From Clostridiaceae bacterium M8S5 (GTDB lineage Bacteria; Bacillota; Clostridia; Tissierellales; MCWD3): DNA of 64,000 nucleotides. Below, piece by piece: positions 54,213 through 61,901 of this stretch. The translations under genes and the position numbers were made by a program. The notes below the pieces were generated by a model, which was not told where the DNA came from, did not search any database, and worked only from the letters and a program-made list of their open reading frames with translations. Position 1 is the first letter of the stretch. Each line of letters opens with the position of its first letter. Where the stretch lies: contig CP118523.1 in assembly GCA_029227815.1 (NCBI GenBank), positions 1,612,001 to 1,676,000 of the forward strand. Reading direction: 5' to 3'.

Positions 54213-55475
54213 ATGCATATTTCAAAAACTAATCAATACTACAAAAAAAGGTCCTCAGAACAAAATTTCTTTTTATTCGTAGTAGGAAGTTTTATTTCAT
54301 CATTTGGAACAGAGATATATACTTACGCAATAAGCCTTTATGTTCTTAGATTAACAGGGTCGGGTTTAAGCTATGCTTCCACTTACATAAGTAAGATTAT
54401 ACCTGTGATATTATTTAATCCTATAGGAGGTGTTTTAGCAGATAAGCTAGATAAAAAGAAGTTGATAGTTATTATGGATACATGTAATGGACTGCTTTTT
54501 ATAACATTAAGTGTGATTGCAATTAAAACTAGATTAACATTACCAATAATATTGGTTAGCATTTTTATATCGTCAACACTGACTACTATTTTTAATATCA
54601 GTATAGAATCTGCAAAACCAAACATAGTATCAAAAGACAAACTTTTATCAATTAATTCAGCAAGCAGAATTATAAGTTCAAGTTCCATTATATTAGGACC
54701 AGTACTAGGAGGACTCGTTTTTGCATTTATTAAAATTGAATTTTTTATGATTGTAAATGGTGTATCATTTATAATATCAGCTATTATTGAACTTGCTATA
54801 GTATTTAAGAGTAGCAAACAAATTAGTAATGATTTAAATATTATAGAAGATATAAAAGAAGGTTTAAATTATATCTACAGCAATAAAGGTATAATAAATC
54901 TTTTTATGCTATTTATAATATTGAACTTCTCTCTTACTTTTGGTATATCGATCCCGATGCCTTATATAGTAGATCAAGTATTAGAATTAGGGTCAAAAAC
55001 ATTGGGGATTATTCAAAGTGGTTTTCCAATAGGTATGATTGTAGGCTCTTTTATGATTAAAAAACTATTAAAAGAAAATAATTATACTAAAGTGCTAGTG
55101 ATAACATCGTTGTTGATAGCAGTAGGTATGATTATATTTGGCTTACCGTTGCTTAGAAGAAATTTGTTCTCAGATATGTTTTATATATCTTTCATTTGGA
55201 TAATACTATTTTTATTAGGAGGCAGTGTTGCGTGTATAGACATACCGTATTTTTATTTATTGCAAAAACGTATACCAGAGTATATAAGAGGGAGAGTTAT
55301 AAGTACTGGAATATGCTTTATTAAAACTAGTGTACCATTAGCATCTTTATTAGCAGGGATATGTTTAGATTTTACACCAGAATATATTTTACCAATAAGC
55401 TCAGGTACTTTATTGTTGTTTTATAGCATAGTATTTTATGTTAAAAAGAAATCATCGACAACATTGAAAATATGA
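54213..55475 (+). CDS. MFS exporter, 12-helix type
   Basis: A 420-residue polytopic protein. The start FFLFVVGSFISSFGTEIYTY, then NPIGGVLADKLDKKKLIVIMD (the MFS motif A between helices 2 and 3) and RGRVISTGICFIK match the DHA3-type macrolide/drug exporter group. It should be a proton-coupled exporter in the cytoplasmic membrane; substrate unknown. AAGGAGGAAT precedes the ATG. It follows the MerR-methyltransferase gene after a terminator and may be its target. Confidence 0.88.
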   Translation: MHISKTNQYYKKRSSEQNFFLFVVGSFISSFGTEIYTYAISLYVLRLTGSGLSYASTYISKIIPVILFNPIGGVLADKLDKKKLIVIMDTCNGLLFITLSVIAIKTRLTLPIILVSIFISSTLTTIFNISIESAKPNIVSKDKLLSINSASRIISSSSIILGPVLGGLVFAFIKIEFFMIVNGVSFIISAIIELAIVFKSSKQISNDLNIIEDIKEGLNYIYSNKGIINLFMLFIILNFSLTFGISIPMPYIVDQVLELGSKTLGIIQSGFPIGMIVGSFMIKKLLKENNYTKVLVITSLLIAVGMIIFGLPLLRRNLFSDMFYISFIWIILFLLGGSVACIDIPYFYLLQKRIPEYIRGRVISTGICFIKTSVPLASLLAGICLDFTPEYILPISSGTLLLFYSIVFYVKKKSSTTLKI

Positions 55476-55516
55476 TGTAAAATGAGTTAATAGAGATAAT
55501 AACAAGGAGTGATTTG

Positions 55517-56137
55517 ATGTTAGTAGAGAGAATTCCACTAGGAGTATACGCAGTTAACTGTTACATATATGGAAGTAGAGAGTCAAAAGAAGCTATGGTA
55601 GTTGATCCAGGTGGAGATGCTCAGGTTATAGTTGATAAACTAAAAGACTATGGTATGACATGTAAATATATAATATTAACTCATGCTCATGGTGATCACA
55701 TAGGTGGGCTAAAAAAATTAAAAGCGCTTACAAATGCACCAATATTAATACATAAAGATGATGAAGAACTTCTTATGGATGCATCAAAGAATTTATCAAG
55801 CAGGATGTCTATGGAACCTGTAAACATAAAACCTGACAGAGTATTAGAAGATAACGATAAGATAAAAGTAGGAGAATGTACATGTAAGATAATACATACT
55901 CCAGGCCATACACAAGGTGGCATATGTATACTAGCAAATGATATACTGTTTACTGGAGATACTCTTTTTGCAGGATCTATAGGAAGAAGTGATTTGTATG
56001 GTGGAAATCATAAACAATTGATAAATTCAATAAAAACTAAGCTAATAGATTTAGATGGTGATATAAAAGTTATGCCAGGGCATGGACCATCAAGTACAAT
56101 AGCAAAAGAAAAACAAAACAATCCATTTTTAAGATAA
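55517..56137 (+). CDS. MBL-fold (glyoxalase II-like) hydrolase
   Basis: A 206-residue metallo-beta-lactamase-fold hydrolase. The metal motif THAHGDHIGG (about 57-66), the His in HTPGHTQGGIC and MPGHGPSS, and the Asp in FTGDTLFAGSIGRSD are intact, so two metals can be bound. It is of the small YqgX-like type usually annotated as a hydroxyacylglutathione-hydrolase homolog; the natural substrate is uncertain in organisms without glutathione. The ATG at 55517 follows AAGGAGTGATTTG. hemZ follows 14 bp later. Confidence 0.92.
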   Translation: MLVERIPLGVYAVNCYIYGSRESKEAMVVDPGGDAQVIVDKLKDYGMTCKYIILTHAHGDHIGGLKKLKALTNAPILIHKDDEELLMDASKNLSSRMSMEPVNIKPDRVLEDNDKIKVGECTCKIIHTPGHTQGGICILANDILFTGDTLFAGSIGRSDLYGGNHKQLINSIKTKLIDLDGDIKVMPGHGPSSTIAKEKQNNPFLR

Positions 56138-56151
56138 CGGGAGTAGTGTAA

Positions 56152-57615
56152 ATGTTAAAAGTTAGATTAATAGGTCATGACTTTGAGTATGAGATATTTG
56201 AGTTGCTAAGATCTTATTATAATACAGAAAATATAAAGTTTGTAGACGAAAAAACAGATAATGATTTATATATAGAAAGTATATTAAAGCAGGACATAGC
56301 TCCTGCTATAATAACGTGTGTGTATAAAGATGGTTCTTTAATTTCAAGAGAAACAGCCGATTACAATGAATTTAAACAATTCAAAGATTTAAAGAAGAAG
56401 AATAAAACACTCATAAAAAAATCACTACTAAACGCAATATTAAAAGTAAATACCAAAAAAGCACCATGGGGAATACTGACAGGTATTAGGCCAACCAAAA
56501 TCGTGCATACACTAATGGATGATGGGAAAAAAGATACCGAAATATTAGCCATACTAACTGATGAATACATGATAGCATCAGAAAAAGCAAAGTTACTAGT
56601 AGACGTATGTAACCAAGAAAGACAGTACCTCACAGAGGAAAACAGCAAAAAATATAGTCTATACGTCAGTATACCATTTTGTCCAACGAGATGCGTATAT
56701 TGCTCATTTCCATCAAACAGTATAGATAAATTTAAGGACTATACAGATAGGTATGTTGATTCAGTTATTTATGAACTCGCAAAAACATATGAAATCATGA
56801 AGAGTAAAGAATTATATACAGTATATATTGGTGGAGGTACACCAACAGCTCTCTCGCATGAACAGCTTGATAGAATCATAAAGTTTATATATAGTAAATT
56901 TGGAGAAGGTATCAAAGAATTTACAGTAGAAGCAGGTAGACCAGATACAATATCAAAAGAAATACTAAATATGTTAAAACAAAATAAAATAGATAGAATA
57001 AGCATAAACCCTCAAACAATGTGTGATGATACATTGTCCATAATTGGCAGAAAACATACAAGCAGTGATATCATCAGGGCGTTTGATATGGCACGTGGAT
57101 ACGGTTTTAATAATATAAATATGGATTTGATAGTTGGTCTTCCGGGTGAAAATATCAGTAATGTAGAAAGAACGATGGACTTAATATATAACTTAAAACC
57201 TAGTAATCTGACGGTGCATACTCTAGCTATAAAAAGAGCATCAAAGCTAAAAAGCTATTTAGACAAGTATCCGCTAGCTGACGGTAAGACAATAGAAAAA
57301 ATGCTAGAGATAACACAAAACTGGACGCACAAGATGGGCATGAAACCATATTATATGTATAGACAAAAGCAAATGCTAGGTAATTTTGAAAACGTAGGAT
57401 ACTCAATAAAAGATAAAGAATGTATCTATAACATAATGATAATGGAAGAAAGACAATCAATAATAGCAGTAGGAGCAGGAGCTGTATCAAAGATAGTAGA
57501 TATAGAAAAGAATCAAATAACTAGAGTGCCTAATGTGAAAGATTTATATGAATATTTAAATAGAGTAGACGAAATGGTAAAGAGAAAAGAAAAAGCTATA
57601 ACTAAAGAGTTATAG
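56152..57615 (+). CDS. hemZ: Coproporphyrinogen dehydrogenase-like radical SAM protein HemZ
   Basis: A 487-residue HemN/HemZ-family protein. An N-terminal domain of about 150 residues precedes the radical SAM core with CPTRCVYCSFPS (Cys near 178, 182, 185), YIGGGTPTAL and MDLIVGLPGE. The C-terminal HemN-type domain ends in EERQSIIAVGAGAVSKI. It is the clostridial HemZ type; whether it oxidises coproporphyrinogen is doubtful where heme synthesis is lacking. It forms a unit with the MBL hydrolase. In related genomes hisS often follows; here aspS does. Confidence 0.93.
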   Translation: MLKVRLIGHDFEYEIFELLRSYYNTENIKFVDEKTDNDLYIESILKQDIAPAIITCVYKDGSLISRETADYNEFKQFKDLKKKNKTLIKKSLLNAILKVNTKKAPWGILTGIRPTKIVHTLMDDGKKDTEILAILTDEYMIASEKAKLLVDVCNQERQYLTEENSKKYSLYVSIPFCPTRCVYCSFPSNSIDKFKDYTDRYVDSVIYELAKTYEIMKSKELYTVYIGGGTPTALSHEQLDRIIKFIYSKFGEGIKEFTVEAGRPDTISKEILNMLKQNKIDRISINPQTMCDDTLSIIGRKHTSSDIIRAFDMARGYGFNNINMDLIVGLPGENISNVERTMDLIYNLKPSNLTVHTLAIKRASKLKSYLDKYPLADGKTIEKMLEITQNWTHKMGMKPYYMYRQKQMLGNFENVGYSIKDKECIYNIMIMEERQSIIAVGAGAVSKIVDIEKNQITRVPNVKDLYEYLNRVDEMVKRKEKAITKEL

Positions 57616-57788
57616 ATATAGATTGATGGCAAAGTCATTAAGATAGCCAAGTACTTGGAACTATAGCATTAGTTTTAATCACTTTATTTATGATTTTTGT
57701 TTCTTTGGGCAGAAATAGAAACCTGCTTGTCTTGATAAAAATCAGATTAGACCTTGACAATGTGAAAAAACAAAGCTATAATTAACAT
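57616..57788. other. Intergenic region between hemZ and the aspS leader
   Basis: About 170 bp. AGATTGATGGCAAAGTCATT right after the hemZ stop resembles the AGATTGATGACTTTGTCATC flank of the palindromic element at 54067. The promoter for aspS lies at the right end. No hisS remnant was found. Confidence 0.5.
57754..57782 (+). promoter_or_regulatory. Perfect sigma-A promoter of the aspS T-box transcript
   Basis: TTGACA (57754-57759), a 17-bp spacer and TATAAT (57777-57782): both boxes match consensus exactly. Transcription should start near 57789, at the head of the T-box leader. Confidence 0.88.
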
Positions 57789-58050
57789 TAATTGTATAGC
57801 AAATACTTAGATTAGGACATATAAGTCAAATCTTTTTACTTTAGAGAGCTGGGTTAGGTGAAAGCCAGTGTGGAAAATTGATTTATGACACCTATGAGTA
57901 GATAATCTGAAAAAGTCAAACTCTAGTAGGATTATACGCTAGCTGGCGTTAGTAGCTTGAGTGGGAAACATAATCCAATTAGGGTGGCACCACGGGAATA
58001 AAACTCTCGTCCCTGTTATTTAGTATAACAGAGGACGAGATTATTTTTTT
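57789..58050 (+). ncRNA. T-box riboswitch leader of aspS
   Basis: The leader has the hallmarks of a tRNA-sensing T-box. Stem I begins around TTAGAGAGCTGGG and holds a specifier region with TATGACACC (57885-57893), the codon GAC (57887-57889) for aspartate. The antiterminator T-box sequence AGGGTGGCACCACGGG is at 57981-57996. A terminator follows: CTCGTCC plus TGTTAT pairs with ATAACAGAGGACGAG, then a T-run. Uncharged tRNA-Asp would bind and allow read-through into aspS. The pentamer GACAC also contains the His codon CAC in another register. Confidence 0.92.
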
Positions 58051-58051
58051 T
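58006..58051 (+). terminator. T-box-controlled terminator before aspS
   Basis: CTCGTCC (58006-58012) and GTTAT pair with ATAAC and GGACGAG (to 58039), followed by TTATTTTTTTT. It competes with the antiterminator fold. Confidence 0.9.
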
Positions 58052-58063
58052 AGGAGGTTTATT

Positions 58064-59866
58064 ATGGGAGAGAAAATGGGTAACATGAGAAGAACACATA
58101 TGTGTGGAACTCTTAGAAGACAAAACGAAAATCAAGAAGTAACACTTATGGGATGGGTTCAAAAGAGAAGAAACTTAGGAGGTTTAGTTTTCGTAGACCT
58201 TAGAGATACAACAGGGATAGTACAGATAGTATTCGATACAGATATATCAAAAGAGGCATTTGACAAAGCAGAAACTATTAGAAGTGAGTATGTAATAGCA
58301 GTAAAAGGAACAGTTAAGATTAGAGAATCAATCAACAAAGACATGGAAACAGGAGATGTAGAAGTTTTTGCTTCAGAGCTTAAAATACTAGACGAAGCAC
58401 AAACACCACCGATATATATAAAAGATAATGATGATGTATCAGATGCTATGAGATTAAAATATAGATACTTAGACCTTAGAAAGCCATTTATGCAAAAAAA
58501 TCTAAAGATTAGACATAAAACAATGAAGCTGTTTAGAGATTTCCTAGATGAAAACAACTTCAATGAAATAGAGACACCAATGCTTACAAAACCAACGCCA
58601 GAAGGAGCAAGAGACTACTTAGTACCAAGTAGAGTTAACCCAGGTAACTTCTATGCACTACCACAGTCACCACAGCTGATGAAACAGCTTTTAATGGTGT
58701 CAGGTATGGATAGATATTATCAAATCGTTAAGTGCTTTAGAGATGAGGATCTCAGAGCTAATAGACAACCAGAGTTTACGCAAGTGGATGTTGAGATGTC
58801 GTTTGTAGATGTAGAAGACGTTATAAATATAAACGAAAAACTTATACAAAGAATATTCAAAGAAATAAAGGGGATAGATATAAAGTTACCACTAAAGAGA
58901 ATGACATACAAAGAGGCTATGGAGAGATTTGGTAGTGATAAGCCAGATTTGAGATTTGGATATGAGATAGTAAATCTATCAGATATATTAACTAATTCAG
59001 GTTTTAAAGCGTTCTCAGGCACAATAGCAGATGGAGGAAGCGTAAGAGCTATAAAAGTAGAAGATGGAGCCTCGGCTTTCAGCAAAAAGGGAATATCTAA
59101 GCTTGAAAAATACGTAAAAACATACAAAGCAAAAGGTTTAGCGTGGATGAAAGTAATAGAAGATAATATAGAATCTCCAATTGCTAAGTTCCTAAGCGAA
59201 GAAGAAATAAAAGCAGTAGCAAGCAAAATGGATGCAAAAGAAGGAGATATCATATTTATCATAGCAGATAAAGATGATGTGGTATTTGATTCTTTAGGTC
59301 ATTTGAGAATAGAAGTTGCTAAAAAACTAGATATAATACAAAAAGATGTATACGAAATGCTTTGGATTACAGAGTTCCCATTGTTTGAATACAGCGAAGA
59401 AGAAGATAGATACGTAGCAAAGCACCATCCATTTACACATCCGATGGATGAAGATATACACCTATTAGAAACAGAGCCACAAAACGTGAGAGCAAAAGCA
59501 TATGATATAGTAATAAATGGTGATGAGATAGGTGGAGGAAGTATAAGAATCAATAACTCTGATTTGCAAACAAAGATGTTTAAGGCATTAGGATTTACAG
59601 AAGAAGAAGCAAACGATAAGTTTGGATTCTTACTAGAAGCATTCAAATACGGAGTACCACCACATGGAGGAATAGCATACGGGCTTGGAAGACTAGTAAT
59701 GATGCTTACAGAGATGGATAACCTAAGAGACGTTATAGCATTCCCTAAAACTCAAAATGCTACATGCTTGATGACACAAGCTCCGGCGATGGTTACAGAA
59801 AAGCAACTAGAAGAATTGTCAATAGCATTAAATATGAAAGAAGATAAAACAGAAGATAACGAGTAG
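58064..59866 (+). CDS. aspS: Aspartyl-tRNA synthetase
   Basis: A 600-residue class II synthetase of the bacterial type. The N-terminal anticodon-binding OB fold (about 15-110: GWVQKRRNLGGLVFVDLRD) precedes the catalytic core with LTKPTPEGARDYLVPSRV, YQIVKCFRDEDLRANRQPEFTQ-type motif 2 and GLAYGLGR-like motif 3 (HGGIAYGLGRLVMML). The GAD insertion domain lies at about 290-420. It charges tRNA-Asp in the cytoplasm. TAGGAGGTTT precedes the ATG. It is controlled by the T-box leader just upstream. Confidence 0.97.
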   Translation: MGEKMGNMRRTHMCGTLRRQNENQEVTLMGWVQKRRNLGGLVFVDLRDTTGIVQIVFDTDISKEAFDKAETIRSEYVIAVKGTVKIRESINKDMETGDVEVFASELKILDEAQTPPIYIKDNDDVSDAMRLKYRYLDLRKPFMQKNLKIRHKTMKLFRDFLDENNFNEIETPMLTKPTPEGARDYLVPSRVNPGNFYALPQSPQLMKQLLMVSGMDRYYQIVKCFRDEDLRANRQPEFTQVDVEMSFVDVEDVININEKLIQRIFKEIKGIDIKLPLKRMTYKEAMERFGSDKPDLRFGYEIVNLSDILTNSGFKAFSGTIADGGSVRAIKVEDGASAFSKKGISKLEKYVKTYKAKGLAWMKVIEDNIESPIAKFLSEEEIKAVASKMDAKEGDIIFIIADKDDVVFDSLGHLRIEVAKKLDIIQKDVYEMLWITEFPLFEYSEEEDRYVAKHHPFTHPMDEDIHLLETEPQNVRAKAYDIVINGDEIGGGSIRINNSDLQTKMFKALGFTEEEANDKFGFLLEAFKYGVPPHGGIAYGLGRLVMMLTEMDNLRDVIAFPKTQNATCLMTQAPAMVTEKQLEELSIALNMKEDKTEDNE

Positions 59867-59899
59867 GTATAAATAATAAACACCAATGCATTATAGATA

Positions 59900-59940
59900 A
59901 AGCACTAGTTTCGATTTATAAAGGAAACTGGTGCTTATTT
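59900..59940 (+). terminator. Terminator-like hairpin after aspS
   Basis: AAGCACTAGTTTC pairs with GAAACTGGTGCTT (one G-U), followed by ATTTAT. The T-run is weak. Confidence 0.65.
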
Positions 59941-60046
59941 ATCAAAGTGAAGAAAACGCTGTGATGTGATATTCTATAAGTAAATAGATATGCATAAAGG
60001 AATGAAGAAAGGCGAAGCTATAAAAAATTAATTAGGAGGACGTAGC

Positions 60047-60562
60047 ATGGTTAGACAAAAGACAAAGCTTTTGCTTGAAGAATTTATCGGTAAATTACCA
60101 GAAAGCCATAGTAATTTATTTATGGAAATAGCGCAATACGCAATATCTAAGGGATACACACCTAAAAGAACTAAGTCAAAGAATTTTACATTAGATTATT
60201 CTAAAAGTAAAGTAAAAAAGACTATATTAAGAATGGTACTGAATGATGATACTATTGACGAAAATATACCGGGAATAAGATTGAAGTTTTATGCGAGTAG
60301 AACATATTCAGATATATTTAAAAAGGGAGTTCAAACTGTTATAGAAGAATTTGATGGTAAATATACAGGGTGTTATGGATGCGGAAGATGTAAAGGAGAG
60401 CTTGAAGGGTATACTTATGTATATGAAGATGGTAAAAAAGTGTTTAGGTGTGGTAGTGAATTAATACCAATAAGACATATTAGTAAAGACAATGTTGAAG
60501 AAATAAAAGCTTTAATTAATAATCAAGATAAATTTTTTATGAGTAGATTAGAAGACAACTGA
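60047..60562 (+). CDS. Protein of unknown function with Cys-rich motif
   Basis: A 171-residue soluble protein. The N-terminal two thirds are basic and mixed alpha/beta (LLEEFIGKLPESHSNLFMEI, KKTILRMVLNDDTIDENIPG). Residues about 107-131 hold GCYGCGRCKGE and then FRCGSELI, giving four Cys that could bind zinc. I recognise no family. TTAGGAGGACG precedes the ATG. It is a single gene between aspS and the SLH gene, ending near a probable terminator. Confidence 0.6.
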   Translation: MVRQKTKLLLEEFIGKLPESHSNLFMEIAQYAISKGYTPKRTKSKNFTLDYSKSKVKKTILRMVLNDDTIDENIPGIRLKFYASRTYSDIFKKGVQTVIEEFDGKYTGCYGCGRCKGELEGYTYVYEDGKKVFRCGSELIPIRHISKDNVEEIKALINNQDKFFMSRLEDN

Positions 60563-60629
60563 TTTGTAGTGTTTGAGAGCACATTTACTGATAGTTCTAT
60601 AACAACAAATATGGTACTTTAGGTTCAGT

Positions 60630-60662
60630 GTCACGCTTTGTAAGAGTGTGGCTTATTTTTTT
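60630..60662 (+). terminator. Probable terminator after the Cys-motif gene
   Basis: GTCAC (60630-60634) pairs with GTGGC (60648-60652) with one G-U and looser pairing inside, followed by TTATTTTTTT. Confidence 0.5.
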
Positions 60663-60794
60663 GCGCGAAGATATGTAGTAAAATAGCACTAATATCCAAA
60701 AATATACAAAATTTAAAAGGAAATCGAAGATTTATAAAGAATTATGCATAAATAAGAAAAATATAAAAAATATTCAAAATATAGGGAGGAAACT

Positions 60795-61901
60795 ATGAAA
60801 AAAGCAATATATACCATATTAATTGTGTTATTATTCACTCAAACAATACTAGCTGTAGGTTTTAGCGATATAAAAGAAGACCATTGGGCAAGAGAAGCAG
60901 TAGAAAAGCTAGTGATAGAAGAAATAGTAAACGGATACCCAGATAACACATTTAAGCCAAATAATAGTGTTACAAGAAGCGAATTTTCAAAGTTAATACA
61001 GGAGGTTTTAAAGCTTAAAATTGACACAAGTGAAGAAGTGATATTCAAGGATATAAAAGGAACATGGGCAGAAGGTAGAATAAAAGCACTAGTAAGAGCA
61101 GAGATAATAGATACAGAGGACTATAAAGATGGTTTTAAACCAAATGAGCCTATAACAAGAGTAGAAATGTCAAAGATGGTAGTAAAAGCCTTGAAACTAG
61201 AGATAAAAGATATAGATAAAACAGATTTCACTGACGATGATAAGATAAAACAAAAAGATAAAAAATACATAGTATCAGCTCAAAATGCAGAGATAATAAA
61301 AGGATACCCAGATGGCTCATTTAAACCAAACAACACAGCAACAAGAGCAGAAACAGCAGTAATGATACTGAGAATGATAAACTATCAGAAAAAAGATGGA
61401 GTAGAGATAGTAAGTGGTATTAGGTTTGATAGGAAGAATGATGTTATAGTTAGTGATACACAAGACACTAATCAAGCTATGAAGATAGATAAACAGCAAG
61501 AGTTTGTAATGAAGTTTTTTGAAACATTGAAGTTTACAAAAGAAGGCTCTCATAGTTACGTATCTGGGTGTTTACCAGAAGTGCCTGAAGGATATAGATG
61601 GTCATGTGCAATAGAAATATTTTATAAAGATGATACATTTGAATCATTCTATAGTGATGATGGAACAGGTGGAAGAAAGGAAATACTGTTTAAAACAAAT
61701 GAAAATTTCAAATTCAAACTAAAACATAATAAAAATAAAATTGAGAAAATAAGTGTATCGATTAATATAGTTACTAATAAGGGTGCAGAGTTCGGATTAT
61801 TTAAGCTTAAATATCCATTAAGAACTTTGTACAAATATGCAGTTAAAAATTCAGTATATATTAGTGATGGTGTAAATTGGGAGGAAATGATTAAGTGGTA
61901 A
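60795..61901 (+). CDS. S-layer homology (SLH) domain protein
   Basis: A 368-residue exported protein with a signal peptide (AIYTILIVLLFTQTILA). Three SLH domains follow: FSDIKEDHWAREAVEKL with GYPDNTFKPNNSVTRSEF; FKDIKGTWAEGRIKALV with FKPNEPITRVEMSKM; and FTDDDKIKQKD with GYPDGSFKPNNTATRAE (about 22-195). SLH domains bind pyruvylated wall polymers and hold proteins at the surface. The remaining 170 residues match nothing I know. AGGGAGGAAA precedes the ATG. Its stop overlaps the start of the DUF5704-type gene, so the two form an operon. Confidence 0.92.
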   Translation: MKKAIYTILIVLLFTQTILAVGFSDIKEDHWAREAVEKLVIEEIVNGYPDNTFKPNNSVTRSEFSKLIQEVLKLKIDTSEEVIFKDIKGTWAEGRIKALVRAEIIDTEDYKDGFKPNEPITRVEMSKMVVKALKLEIKDIDKTDFTDDDKIKQKDKKYIVSAQNAEIIKGYPDGSFKPNNTATRAETAVMILRMINYQKKDGVEIVSGIRFDRKNDVIVSDTQDTNQAMKIDKQQEFVMKFFETLKFTKEGSHSYVSGCLPEVPEGYRWSCAIEIFYKDDTFESFYSDDGTGGRKEILFKTNENFKFKLKHNKNKIEKISVSINIVTNKGAEFGLFKLKYPLRTLYKYAVKNSVYISDGVNWEEMIKW

